Shown here one piece after another: positions 36,781 through 49,262 of a stretch of 64,000 nucleotides of DNA. The notes under the pieces were generated by a model. The model worked only from the letters and a program-made list of their open reading frames with translations, made no database searches and had not been told where the DNA came from. A program made the translations under genes and the position numbers. Position 1 is the first letter of the stretch, and each line of letters opens with the position of its first letter. The DNA is taken from NCBI GenBank assembly GCA_024138015.1, contig JAMXBB010000011.1, forward strand, positions 78,196,953-78,260,952, written 5' to 3'. The DNA comes from Lumnitzera littorea (Eukaryota; Streptophyta; Magnoliopsida; Myrtales; Combretaceae).

Positions 36781-38480
36781 AAAGGAAAATGGATTAATTT
36801 GAAAATTTTAATAAAATATAATTGTATATATATATTAAGTAAAATACAAAATAGGAAAAATTGAAAAATATGAAAATTTTATGAAAGTGACACATGGAAT
36901 ATTCCAATGCTATCACGTCAGCACATAATAATTTTTAATTAAATTCGTAATTAATAATAATAAATTAATTAATTAGAAAATTATTAAAATAACAAAAATG
37001 AATTAAATAAGTATTAAACCTTAAAAATATCAAAATAAGTAAATTGTGATAAAATAGACTTAAAAATAAGAAAATTACAAAAATATAAAATTTAGATATT
37101 TATTAAACCATAAATATATAAAGAAAAGCTTAAAATAATAAATTATAATTATTTAAGTCAAAATAATAAAATTCGTAATATTTTTAAACCACCATGAAAA
37201 ATGCAAGCTATAACATCAAAAACGAATTTCGTCATGAGAAAGTACATCCAAAAACGATAAAGATGGACTATAAGTTCATAAAAATCGAAACTAAAACAAA
37301 AAAGTTATACGTGATTAACAAAAAAACTCAAACCGAGAAATTTATATAAATGGATAGCGAATAAAGTAGTTAGCACCAAATACATGAATAGTTTAGTTAT
37401 TTCACTCAAACACTTATTACTTTTCTAATTCCCTAAATGTCAGGTGATCATATGATCGAGACTAATCTGTCAACATACTATTACGATACCTAACATCTAT
37501 TACAGCTAAATGAGTGCTTTTAATGATTCCATACGTGTTTTTGCATATAGTTAGTGAATATTAATGGTTATTAATAATTTGATATTGTGTGGGGCTAAGT
37601 TATGCATGTATGTGATACTGTTTGTCAAGTTGTGAAATTACTTTAAAGTATAATAATGTACTGTTTGTTGCCTAGTGAATCCAATAGGAATTGATCTCTC
37701 TGTGATTTTGATTGATTATACAATAATTGGACTTAAATGATATTAGACTTGAACTAACCAAATCGAAATATGCATAGACATACACTATATAAATAATTTT
37801 GGTCGTCACATTACATAGAGGTAACGAAAAACCATACAAAGGTTGATAAATTATAATTATAGAGTTTTAGTATGGTGTATATGTATAATATGACCTTATC
37901 TTGGCCCGCGAGAAGATACTAGGCGTTGGAAGTACCAATAACTTGGCTAAGGTTGAGTCCAAAGATCTCTATTTAGAGGTAAGTGTGAACTACGAGAACT
38001 TACTCACAATCATACTTAGAACCTAGTTTTAACTAAAACTCTAAATAATATAGCATTTTATTTTTTAATGTGAAACACGAAGTTTCATCATTATATAAGT
38101 TCAAATATGATACCCAGATCTGACTAGTGTCGTATGTACTCCAACTCTAACTTCGGAGAGAGTTAAATTTGAGTTGTAAATAATACCTGATCACCTACAT
38201 GTATTTGTATGACATTCTGTTTGTTTATGCATTCATATATTTCAAATTAACTATTAAATAACTTGTTTGTTGTATAATCGAGAGATACCTCATTAAGTTC
38301 TTTAGCTTACACTCTTATAAATTACTTGTGCAAGAGACCTTTTCGTTACACTAAGCTGTAGGATGCCCAAGGTTAGTGGAATGTCTTTTAGTTGGTGTGA
38401 ATGTGAGCTAAGAGATAAGAGTATATTTCTGTTACTATAGCAAATTCTTGAAAACTTCTTATATGATACCGTGTATTATT
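36781..38480 (+). mobile_element. decayed gypsy-type LTR-like sequence
   Basis: The ACACATGGAATATTCC...ATCACGTCAGCAC promoter-like text at 36890-36925, GGCCCGCGAGAAGATACTAGGCG at about 37905-37927, and the later TACCTCATTAAGTTC...CTTACACTC block are the kinds of words found in order along long Tekay/Del-like LTRs. Similar order is seen at 61.1-63.8 kb. No ends or target duplications are seen. Confidence 0.3.
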
Positions 38481-40698
38481 AGTCTCCTCAATAGTATATT
38501 AAAAACTTAGTGTATGTATTATATATATGTTAGTTATAGTTTGAGATTCATGTAATTATAACTATGTTGTGATATTACTTGCACCCATATAACTCTTAGG
38601 TTGTTGGTTATAATGGTAGTCTTGTATATCATATAAAAGGTTGTTAATTGAAAAGGTAATCAATATACAATCATTTATACGATATATAGTGCCTACCATA
38701 ACTAAGTCACTCATTGAATCGTGACATTTCTCTCTTCCTCCTTCTATTCCCTCATTCCAAACATGGTGTAAGGGTCTCATTCCATGTGATCCCATGTAGT
38801 CCATACAATTGATTGCTGAATATAGTTATCTTATCACGTGTGGTTTGATATATATATGTAAATAGTTTTTTTTTTTTTTTTCAATTGATGATTGTATGCA
38901 AATAGTTGATTGTTAGGTTTTTCACTCAGCCCACTAGAGATTTTTCATTTTTTTTTTTTAATAGTTAGAGAATGATGGACATGGAGAAAATGAGAATGTA
39001 GAGTAGAGTATTGCATGCCTGTAGAGGTCCCCTTATGATCGGAATGACCTTTAAGTTCAAGGCATGACAAATAAGATTTAATTTTCTTCTACAATCCTCT
39101 TATATCTATGTTGAACTATAACATTTTCATATTCTTGTTACATGTAATTAATAGACTAGATAGATGGTATCCTATTTACGGCCATATAAATACTTTAGAA
39201 AAAAAAAAAACGAAAGTTTTGCTAAGTATAATATGAAGTCATTTCTTATAATTGACTTTAGTTCCAAAAATTAGCAATTGAGAATCAATTTGACCAAATT
39301 GTTATCTATATAAAACCTATTCAATTATACAAATTTAAAAAATGACAAGCCTTCTTCAAAAGGTTTTTATTCTTATTATTAATCAACATTTTTCTCCCAT
39401 TGATTAAATTTGTCATTAATAAACATGGGTCCTTATATGGAGTCAGGAATTTGAAAACGCTAAAATAGTTTGCTAAAATCCTTTTAAATAACGGTCCACT
39501 ATCTATACAGTTATTATCCAGTAGCATAAACCTTAAATACTTAAATGGAATATTTAAATGGCATGGATGAGATCCAAATGTCCCTTCCCAAAGTTGCAAT
39601 ACATTATTTAGTAAAAAAAAAATGGTCATTAACTAACTTAGGACAAATATAGTGCATGTACATAACTCAACCTATAAAAATAAGAGATTAGGATATATTG
39701 GATATGATGTCTTAACTAACCTTCCAACTTTTTTTCCTTCAATATAAAGCCTTTTAAGGGATCAAAAACCAAAAAGGAAAAATCTTGTTTTCTTGTTCTC
39801 TAAATTATCGAGAGTAAGCAAATGAAATTATGGCAAGTATAAAATGATGTTGAATTTCCTTGCATGTCTCAATGTTTTATTAACGACCGATTGCGTCAAT
39901 CTCTCTAACTTCCTTTTTTTTTTTTTTTTTTTTTCCCTCCTCTCCTTCCCCCTCCAGTTTAGTGATTCTATGTATAAATGAAATTTCCATTTAGAGCATC
40001 TTAGTATTAATTAGTGTTTGCATTACAAAAAGCGCCTATAGATTTTTCGTAATTGTTACAGTTGAAATTTTGCAATTGTTCAATGTTATTGCGCTGATCT
40101 TACGAGATTGAAAATATTAGTGGCATGTAGTGGTAAGTCAAGATGGAAGCAACAATAGTCCGACTAATAGTGATGATTATTAGCAAATTGCAACTATAAA
40201 GAATATTAATTGAAAATGAAGCAAATAATTTCTTTTTCCTTTCTCAAATGAATGTTGTTTTTCTTATAATTTGTAGGGGAATCAATTTATATAATACAGA
40301 TCATGGGATACTAGTTAATTATGTTTAAAGTTAAGTTTTTGGGTCACCAGCAGGATCTAAAATGATTAACCCATTTTTGGAAGGGTTAAGAGAGTTTTGA
40401 ACTCAAGGGTGCTTGGAATAGGAATCGATAAAATTGTCTTACATAATTTTGTCCTTTCTTAGCAAATTTGAGTATCAACAAGGATCCATTATGGAATCTT
40501 AATCTTTTATTTCTCCTTGATTAAGCTTACTAGTAAATATTATCATTTTACAGTAGAAACATAACATGGTCATAATCAACTAATAATCTCTACAAAACTT
40601 TTTGATATTACATGACAAAGAAAATGGACCTTTAGATTTGGACTCATTAATTTAACCTATTAAAAATTCTTGTATCTATAAAGATAGCTTGTTATGTC
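38481..40698. other. AT-rich intergenic DNA, no gene seen
   Basis: T-runs at about 38866-38881 and 39913-39934. The minus-strand frames at 38562-38804 and 39321-39629 show no recognisable domain. Confidence 0.35.
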
Positions 40699-41451
40699 CC
40701 TCTAATTAAGGATGCTACTGAGGTGGGTTTGGAACGGGTTTTACAAAACCCGAACCTAATCCAATACCATATAGTTTTATCCTATTTCCATAACTTGCCT
40801 CTATAGGGTTTTGGAAAATCCAGTTAAAACCGAACCGACTCATTCATGATAAAAAAATTATAAAAAGATACATTTAATAAAAATAAGTACTCTTATTCAT
40901 ACAATAAGATGCTTAAGAACATAAATATGCCAAAGTATTCATACATCACATCACTGTAAAATTTAATTTTTAAATAAGTCGTTATTATAAATTCTTATTA
41001 CAAACCTAAAAGTAAAATATAAAAACAACATTCATATAAATATTATGCAACTTAGGGTTGTTTAAAAGGAAAGAGACAAAATATATTTTCTATTATTTAT
41101 ATTCTATCAACACTTATATTTTATTATTATATTATTTATAAATATTACTGTATTATCAAATCATGCTTTGTGAAGTACCAATTTTCTATAATGTAGATAT
41201 AATGATATGGGCTACAAGGATGAGATTAAAGGTTCTTATATATATACATATTATTATTTTAAAACGGGTTCGAGTTTTCCATTAGGTTTTTCCTAAATTT
41301 CAAAACCTGACCTGTAACCCAATAGGGTTTAAGAATTAATTCCATAATCTACCCCAAAACCCTATAAGGTCTAACTTTATAAGGCTTTTTAACATTTTGA
41401 ATGGATCGAAAACCTTATAATGACCCACTCAATGGCAACCCTACCTCTAAT
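40699..41451. mobile_element. non-autonomous hAT element; target duplications included
   Basis: The 737-bp body (40707-41443) is flanked by the identical 8-bp repeat CCTCTAAT (40699-40706 and 41444-41451), the hAT target-site length. Termini are imperfect inverted repeats: the left reads TAAGGATGCTACTGAGGTGG and the right, on the other strand, TAGGGTTGCCATTGAGTGGG. Just inside both ends are ACGGGTTTT / AAAACCCG and CGGGTTCGAG words in inverted arrangement, the subterminal repeats expected for transposase binding. No transposase frame is present, so movement would need an autonomous hAT elsewhere. Confidence 0.85.
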
Positions 41452-42932
41452 CCCTCCTTAAATCATTCTTTTCCTTATTGATAATCATTCTATGCAACAC
41501 TAATCCTTATATACTAATATCACATGAAGCGTATGGATGTATGTTGAATACAAGTGATATTCACAACAAACCCTTATATCTACATTTTAATGACTCCATT
41601 AGATAATAGAGTGATTATATGGCTTGTTTCTTTTAGGAAAGGGATTTATCCATTAATTGGTGAGATTCAACCATTCATAAGTACCATAGTTTAATCAATT
41701 TATGTGGTGTAAAGGAGAATGGAAGAAAGAAAGAAAAGAATTTTGAAATTTGAAACATTTTCTTTCAAAAACTTGAAAATGATCAAATCACATACATATA
41801 TTTTGACTTATAAAATCCCTTTTTCAACCAAAAAGTGTAGAATGGTCTGAAATCTTTTCTTTCTACAAAGTTGAATACTCCTTTATGAATTTTATCTTTT
41901 ATAAGGGCAAACATAGGGTATCAATGGTAAAATTGATTGTCGTTGAATAAATTACAACACATGGAAGGAACACTTCATCTTAACTTTGAGTATAGTTGGA
42001 TTTTTCATTTATTGTTAATTAAGCTAATAGTCTTGTAACAAGGCATAGGCCATTGATGTAATAAATGATATATCCTTCTCATTTATGAACTTATATACAG
42101 TACTTATGATCAATGAAATCTCATGAATTGGTTACAATATTCTTCATTTGTTGAGTCTTTGCTATAGGCTTACTTCACTCAGTTATTTCTCACATTGGAA
42201 TCACATTGATTCTTAACAATCACTACACTTATTTTTATTATCATATGCTCATCAATTTCGCCATCATAAAGGGTACAGTATGTAAGGCCACATCTCTTCC
42301 CTTAAGATAAATTGTGTACTTTATTTACAATGACATCTGATGTTGAGATCGCTTCAACCTTTTTTGGCATTGTGTTGATTTAATGTAATGGATGGCCATG
42401 AGAAGATTGCTTCAAATTTTTATGGGAAGAGATTGCTTTGATTTGCAAGATTGTTAGAAAACGCTACGCATGTTACTTCAACCTTGCATAAAAAGGATTA
42501 ATTCATCATGGTGACTATAAAAAGGTGTTAATGAAGGATGAGAATGCTTCAGCCTCTTCTTTAGTTATACAGCTTTAAGTTTGATACGTCTCATCTAGTG
42601 ATGGTGTGACCAAACAATATTGATTGGTTGTGAGAGGTCATTTTAACCTCTCACAAAAGAAATTGTTCCCATCTTGATGGCTGTAATTGGATATTAAATA
42701 GATTGCTTTTAATCAAACGGCATTAATTGATAAATATCGCTTCAACTTTCTTTGTTAGAGCTCTGATTTTGATGACCATTATGTGTTGATTCATTGATAA
42801 TTCATTATAATCGCCAACATATTAATTTTAAGGAACATTGTCTACAGAGTTACTTCAATTCCTTAAAAGATCAAGAATGGCGAGAATACAAGAAAGCCAC
42901 AGCATGTGCGAAGGAGCCTATGCATCAACTAA
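41452..42932. other. intergenic DNA, left flank of the large retrotransposon
   Basis: No gene. From about 42300 the words GATTGCTTCAA, GAGATCGCTTCAACC and ATATCGCTTCAAC recur at irregular spacing, resembling the degenerate repeat seen on the other side of the insertion (58870-60120). Confidence 0.35.
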
Positions 42933-42937
42933 GCACT
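42933..42937. repeat. 5-bp target-site duplication, left (GCACT)
   Basis: Identical to 58865-58869. Five bases is the normal Ty3/gypsy target duplication. Confidence 0.9.
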
Positions 42938-43239
42938 TGTAGACACCTAATTTTTGCCCTTCCATAACCTTAATTTTTATTTTTACAAAAAGGGTCCTAA
43001 TTTAAAAGATAAAAAAAAATTAATAAAAAATAATAATAATAAAAATTAGCAAATAATGAAAATACCAAAAAAAAATAAGAAAAGGAAAAATTATAAAGAT
43101 TTCGTAGATTTTTAGGAAGTAATTTATTTTAGGAATAATTAGTTTTAGTGTTAGTTTTAGTTTTAGTTTAGTTAAAAATTTTAATTTAGGAATTTAGATG
43201 ATTTAAATATAATTTAATTATAATGAATGTCAAGACACA

Positions 43240-43303
43240 GACCAACAACCTAACGGATAAGTAGCGGAGTTGGAGGTAATGGGTTCGAGTCCCAGCAGGC
43301 ACC
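43240..43303 (+). other. tRNA-like segment in U3 of the 5' LTR
   Basis: CCTAACGGATAAG resembles a D-arm/A box, and GGTTCGAGTCC (43282-43292) is a perfect B-box match. A 17-bp deletion relative to the 3' LTR removes the would-be anticodon region, so no tRNA can fold here. Confidence 0.5.
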
Positions 43304-43411
43304 GATGTCTTTATTTTTCTATCTTTGCAAGTTTAGCTAAATCAGATTTGAATAAGATTTGAATCTAGTTTAATTAGATACATTAGATATAATAGGATTC
43401 GATTTAGGCTT

Positions 43412-43419
43412 TATAAAAG
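43412..43419 (+). promoter_or_regulatory. TATA box of the 5' LTR
   Basis: CTTTATAAAAG is conserved at 57222-57230 in the other LTR. Transcription would start near 43440-43450, where the sequence switches to the GC-rich island. Confidence 0.6.
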
Positions 43420-43429
43420 AAAAAAGAAC

Positions 43430-44175
43430 GACGAGAATCGGGATGATCGACAATCCCTACCCTCAGTTGTCGCCTGGTCCTGATATTGCTTCACGCAGCA
43501 GCAGCAGCGAACGTCTTCTCATCCAGAATCTAAGCGGCGCAATCTGGACGCTACGGATACAGCCCCAATCGACTTGCCACGATCACATACACTCCATCGC
43601 TGTCGATCACTGGTTCAATACACGCACACACAAGTAATTTCAGTCCGATTCATGACTTGAACACAGTCCAAGTTCTACAATTCCCTGTTCTGTACTCCAC
43701 CAATCAACCACACATACACGGACAGTAACAAGCACGACTCCGATCAACCGATCACCAGCCAATATCAGCGGCGGCCATTCGTGCACCTACAGCTACGATC
43801 CTGCTTCGATGCCATCGTTGGACACTACCGACAACACAACAATACAGCGCCTAGTCGTCATCTGCACGCACGAGAGCCGAATAGTTTGCTGCTGAAGTTT
43901 CCTCGACCAATTGAGCTACGTTGACCAGAAAATTGGCACACTGCAACCACTCACTCCACGCAGTCATAGGCCCCGTCCTCCACTTTCTCTCTCATTCATG
44001 CAATTCCGACGACTCACATAGCCATATGCTTCACGCCTCAACCAACATCTGCTCGCATACGAACAGCAGTAGCAACGTCCACGACGACAGACACACCTTG
44101 AACTCCGATGACTGTTACACATCGCTGCCTATCAGTTTCGCCTCGCCAACCCAAATCTGCTACTGCTAACCAAAC
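43430..44175 (+). other. GC-rich island within the 5' LTR (probable transcript 5' end)
   Basis: About 740 bp rich in CAGCAGCAGC, CACGACGAC and other CpG-containing words sits in an otherwise AT-rich LTR, right after the TATA box. It contains frames of 64 and 82 codons (43443-43637, 43921-44169), of which the 82-codon frame is also open in the other LTR, but their products differ at about nine positions and lack any known domain. I read it as R/U5 leader, not protein-coding. Confidence 0.5.
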
Positions 44176-45077
44176 GTATAGCTACTGCCAAAGAACATTA
44201 GGTTCGATCTTTATCAGATTTTTACTATTTAATTAATTATCTATTTATTATTGTTATGTTATATTATTATTATTTGGATTTTTAGTCATGTAACAAAACA
44301 TATATGTGAATATTTTAGGTTAAGAATATTTTATTTTAGGTGGTTATGCAACAATAATATAGATATACATTTTAACTTAGATGTTTTCCTTAGTATTATA
44401 TTTCTAGGAGTCCCCACTTAGAAAACTCGTTTTTTTAGAAACAAAGAAATAAATTTTTCAAAATTTTAGGACTTTTAGCGAAATTTTTTATAAAACAATA
44501 ACACTCAAGAGTTAGGACCCCTTTAGATTTTTTTCCATAAACCGAATAAATTAAAATGTAAACTTGAACAGTTTTCAAAATTAAAATAAATCAACACACT
44601 AAAGATTTTTTTTTAAAGAACTACGATCGTCTGATCCTGGCTAGCCGATATGTAGGTACCTTCGGAGCGACGATAAAATATGTAGAAACTTAGGTTTTTT
44701 TTATTTTATTTATTTATTTTTTCTTTAAAAATATTATAATTAGAAAAATAATCCTAATTTCGGTAAATAAATAGTGGTATCTGTTAGGGTTTAATAGGTT
44801 AGCCCCCGAACTTGGAACCCTCCAGTTCTTCATTTAAAATCGAAATCAAATACCGGTAGCTAAATCGTAACCAATCCACTAAATTGATTACGGTTTCTTT
44901 TTCTTTTCTTGACTTCAGTCGGGTGGCAACTTCAAAAATTATTTTCAATATAAAAACTGGGATTTCTCAATTTCTTTAGTCGAGGATTAATATTAAATGG
45001 GTTAGGGTTTAGTATTAATCGGAAATGGGAAATTAATTTTAAATAAATAGAAAACCGAAAAATCAGACTCGACAGTT

Positions 45078-45098
45078 TGGCGACTCCACTGGGGACCG
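45078..45098 (+). promoter_or_regulatory. primer-binding site, tRNA-Arg type
   Basis: TGGCGACTCCACTGGGGACC starts three bases after the LTR end. From memory of plant tRNA-Arg(ACG), whose 3' end reads ...CCCCAGCGGAGTCG plus CCA, it is complementary with two mismatches. tRNA-Arg priming is known for Ogre elements. Confidence 0.75.
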
Positions 45099-45720
45099 CT
45101 AGAGGGCTAACCACTAGAAGTTGCCGAAAATAGGATTATTTTTTAAAAAAAAATGAAATAGTAAAAAATAAAAAAGAGAACTTAGGTATGTTGTTTGATG
45201 TATTTGTTTATTTTATTTATTTAGTTTTTTTTACTAAGATTTTTTTTGTTGTGGTAGTTCATTTAAGGGGAAATTTTGGGGGGTTTCACTTTTATCTTTT
45301 ATTTAGTTTATTTTTATTTTATTTTCCTTTCTGCATCATAAATGCATGATAGACACGGTCAGAACCAGGACGTCTTAGGACGTCAGGAGAGGGGCCATTG
45401 TGTAAGCTTCGGATGTTGTGGGATAACCACCTTTCGGGGCCGATCAGGCCACCCTACTCAAGTTCAAATACGACCACAGAATCGTTGCTTTGAAAAAACG
45501 TAGTGATTGCAGAACTTGAGGACCTTTAGAACCCACCCTTCATATTACATGAAAACTTTTTCAAAAACCACAAGAGCCTATGATGTGGCAAACCTACATT
45601 GATAAAAGCAGTTGTGAAGTTGTGATTGTAATTGTAATCTTCCCTTGTAAATAATTTGTAATATTATTTTTATGTAAAGTTTAGAATACATTGTAATTGT
45701 AAGTTTAATTTTGATTAGTC
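45099..45720 (+). other. untranslated leader between primer site and ORF1
   Basis: About 620 bp without a long frame. Contains T-rich stretches and a more balanced block at 45350-45600. Confidence 0.5.
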
Positions 45721-47130
45721 ATGGCTAAACCAAGTCAAGGGCCTTTTGAAGACATTCATGTCCACCTACCACATTGGCCACAGAAGCTGCTTCAGACATG
45801 GTTTCGACTCTTCAGCCTAGATAAACAAGAGTTTATCGAGAATAAGATTGGGCCCATCCTCTCACTACAGAAGATCCCTGTGAACAACACTCTAGTCCGG
45901 GCCTTAGTCCACCTTTGGGAGCCCGAATCCGTCAATTTCTGTATGGGCCTACATCAGCTAAGCCCAACTGTAGAAGAATACTCCCAATTGTTGTGGGCTC
46001 CTGCAATCACGGATGATATTTATGTCCCAGACTTGGAAGCTGCAGCACCAAAGATCTTCAGCAAGTTGCTAGGAATCAGAAAAACCGAAATAAATCGGGT
46101 TCTAAATCAAGGAAAGACCATTCGATTAGAGAATGTCATGGACTGGTTTTCTACTGAAGTGAAACATAGAGAAAGACACAAGGTTTTTTATGCAAGTTTA
46201 GAAACGTGGCACTAGTACCAAGTGAATGCTTTTATACTGGTAATCTTCAATACAATCCTGTTCCTTGATGAAAGACGTCGAGTCCATTTCAGAATTGCAG
46301 AACTTGTAGCCCAATTCCTTGAAGGGAAATCATATATCCCGGCCCTTCTGGCCGAGCAGATCCGGTCACTAAACCATCTCAAGAAAAAGAAACGAAGAGA
46401 TCTGAAAACTAACATGGTCCTACTGGTGGTCTGGTTCGTTAGCCACATGAGAAGTTACCAGCTTGATTTTAATCGGGCTGAGTTTACTCAGCGATATGAT
46501 CTCATCAAATCTTTTAGAGAAAGAATCAAGCTGCCAGAAAATATAGCTAGCCGCTACTAGGTCCAATACTTTCAGAGTATGAAAGCAGAAGAATTGTTGT
46601 TAACACCTAGGTGGTTTGTGAGTAAGGAAATGATAAGAGGATGTAAAGACTTCAAAGCGGTTCCTCTGATCGGCTTCAACCTCTACACCGCATACATTCT
46701 AGCCAACAGACTCATTGAGGACATAGTCCCCAGACCATCACTAGAAGCTGCCTCGCTGGACTTCCTTAACCTTAATATGACGATGGTTGATAAAATAACC
46801 AAGCTTCAAAGCCTCCGAGCTCTTTGGTGCACGAGAAAGACCACCCCTACCACTAGAGGGATAACAGCCAGGAGTCAAACAACCAAAGGATTTCTTTATC
46901 ACCAACTAAAAGGGCTGAAAGATATGGAAGACAACGAAGAGAAGAGGGGAGTTCAAGCTGAACCAGAGAGGACGAGTAAAAGAGAGCAGGAATTGGAAAG
47001 CCATTGCAAAGAGCACCATCAAAAGATAAAGGCATTCGAAGCACAACTGAAGAGGACTAAGGGCAAAGAAGAGCAAGCTCCCATGATTCGAAAGAAGAGG
47101 AGGACGCAGGATAAGCTTACTAGTCATTAG
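45721..47130 (+). pseudogene. ORF1 of the Tat/Ogre element (plant-mobile-domain-like), two in-frame stops
   Basis: One continuous frame of about 470 codons from ATG 45721 to TAG 47128-47130, interrupted only by TAG at 46213-46215 and TAG at 46558-46560. It encodes a protein with HLPHWPQKLLQTWF near the start and the segment NFCMGLHQLSPTVEEYSQLL at about residues 77-96, the conserved core of Ogre ORF1 proteins (also seen in plant mobile domain/DUF7745 host proteins). The C-terminal third is Lys/Glu-rich and probably a coiled coil. Its function in Ogre is unknown. Both stops follow a C (CTAG) and are most simply TGG-to-TAG changes. Confidence 0.75.
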
Positions 47131-47463
47131 GAGATTAAATTTTAGATTTTAGGTTTTTTATGTTTTCATTAGAATTCATTTTTATGAACAGAATAAGAGG
47201 TGTAAAGCTTCACAATTGCAAAAATTAATAAAAGTTAGTTAGGTTTTGCCACATCAAAGGTTCCCCCCCCTCTTCTTGATTTTTCATTGCACTCGTGTGA
47301 CATGCATTTTGTGTTTGCACGATTAACAACCCTTTTTTAGAAAAATATAATATGTACTAACCCTTTGTTGAGTTATTCAATCCAAATCAAGTAAAATTTC
47401 AAAATAGCTCCCAAACGTCAAGTCTTTCAGAGAAGTCCGATTAGAACCCGTTCCCAGACCAAG
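47131..47463 (+). other. spacer between ORF1 and gag
   Basis: AT-rich, with a C-run (CCCCCCCC, about 47264-47271) and no frame. Comparable spacers separate ORF1 and gag in related elements. Confidence 0.5.
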
Positions 47464-49262
47464 ATGGCTACCACTCAAGGAAATGATGGAGACCCCGAGA
47501 TCAATGATCCCTCTGAGCTGAGGTTTCGTTCCATAGAAAGGGCTATGGAGAAGATGGCAGAACAAATAAGCTTCCTAGCAGATAGCATTTCTTTGCTACG
47601 AACTACAGCACCGGCCAATGAAGAAGGTTTCAAAACCCGTTATGGGAAGAATACACAAGCTCCTGAAGCAGAACACGAATATCAAAAAGACCCATTTGAA
47701 TCAGAAGGAGTCTACCCAAAAGACAACCCGACCTTTGAACCTGACACGTATGCGGCCCTTTGACCTATCGACCATAGGCAAGTACGGACAATTTGAAAGA
47801 ACTAGAAAAGAAATTGACACAACAGATCACTGAGAAGATGAAGGCATTTGTAGGGTGTGATGGATTTGAACAGGCGGGGATCACAGAGTTTTCCGCGTAT
47901 GACATGGGATCATACCCTGAGAAGTTTAAGGTACTGGAATTCGAAAAGTATAACGGGACGGGTTGCCCCAAGCTTCACACTAGGTTGTATGTCAGGAAGA
48001 TGGGAAAATATGTTCAGTACAATCCACTCATGGTACAGACATTTCAGGATAGCATGACCGGACCGGCCCTGATTTGGTATGCCCAACTTGATTTGAATCA
48101 AATAAATACATGGGAGAAACTTACTCGAGCATTTTATGAACAATATAAATTCAATGTGGAAGTATCCCCGACTATGATGGATTTGGTTGCCCTACGAAAG
48201 AAGAATAATGAATCGTTCAAAGAATATGCTCAAAGATGGAGGTCCTTAGCTGCAAGAATCTCTACTCCAATGACTGAGAAAGAGCTCACATCGGCTTTCA
48301 TTAACACCTTGGAGAGGCCCTATTTTTCCCATCTCATCGGGCAGGCCTCATTCAATTTTGCTGAAGTAGTAGCGGCCGGGTGCAAGATTGAAAGTGTCGT
48401 CTCTTCCGGTAAACTGCAGGGCTTAGCAGATAGAAGACCACCTGCGTCATCATCTGGTCCTAGACCAGCCACCAGCAAGCCCAAAGAATCTACGGTTGCT
48501 ATGGTAAATTCAAATGCCAGACCAAATGCTCAAGTCGCTTTTAGGGCGAATACGCCTCCCGCTCAGCAACAGTACAGTAATCAATTTCAAACTAACAAAA
48601 CTTATAGGCAATTTACCAAGATACCGGTCCCTTTGAGTCAAGTCTTCAAGAAGCTGCGAAGGGATAATTTGATACGGTACGAACTTTCTAGCGATTGATA
48701 TCGACCGAGATTCTTTGACTCCACAGTAAAGTGCGAATACCACTGTAGGCAGGTGAGGCATTCGACTAATGCATGCTGGAGATTGAGGAATAAGATTCAA
48801 GACTTGATAGATGAAGGGACAGTGCAGTTAGATTTTTTGGAAGCCCCAGTTCCTAATGTTAACAACAATCCCTTGCCCAACCATAGGCCGATGATTGGTA
48901 TGATTTTTGATGACTGTGCTGTTAATGTCATCGATTCAAATAAGACACTTAAGGTTTTTGAGTTCTATACTGGCAACCGGACTCCAGAAGTGAAAAGGTA
49001 CACATTTCACGTACCGTTGCCACAAGAAAATTACAAGGCTGCTCCATTTAACTATCACCTGGTAAATCAGGAGAAACCAGGTTCTCTGGTAGGGGCATTA
49101 CTCGATCGGGAAATATTTATCACCCAAGAGTGGAGCAGGGGAAGAAAGTCATGTCGGGAGAATCAAATGATAAGACGGCGGCCGAACGCATTAAGGGACT
49201 ATCGGCTTTTACCAAAATGCTCAAGTCAAGTGAGTATAAAATCATGGATCAACTCAGTATGA
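47464..49262 (+). pseudogene. gag, with frameshifts and a nonsense codon
   Basis: Starts ATG 47464 with a helical N-terminus (SIERAMEKMAEQISFLADSI) in frame 1, which ends at TGA 47761-47763. The capsid-like Retrotrans_gag domain continues in frame 3 (47793-48698; KFKVLEFEKYNGTGCP, then FQDSMTGPALIWY and NTWEKLTRAFYEQY), so a frameshift lies at about 47700-47775. TGA at 48696-48698 interrupts just before a Cys/His segment (CEYHCRQVRHSTNACW, 48732-48779) that resembles the altered zinc knuckle of Tat gags. The frame then changes again between 49130 and 49262 into the protease frame. Gag forms the particle that packages element RNA. This copy cannot make it whole. Confidence 0.8.

Larger units (their letters stand above)
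42938..45074 (+). repeat. 5' LTR of the Tat/Ogre element
   Basis: Begins TGTAGACACC and ends CTCGACA. U3 contains a tRNA-like segment (43240-43303) and a TATA box (43412-43419), followed by a GC-rich island. A 3' part carries CTAGCCGATATGTAGGTACC. Relative to the 3' LTR it lacks 17 bp inside the tRNA-like segment and has 23 extra bases near 44319-44342. Confidence 0.93.

Noticed and set aside
43921..44169. 82-codon frame conserved in both LTRs (with 57732-57980)
   Set aside because: About nine replacements between two LTR copies that were identical at insertion, no domain, non-ATG start; more likely leader RNA.
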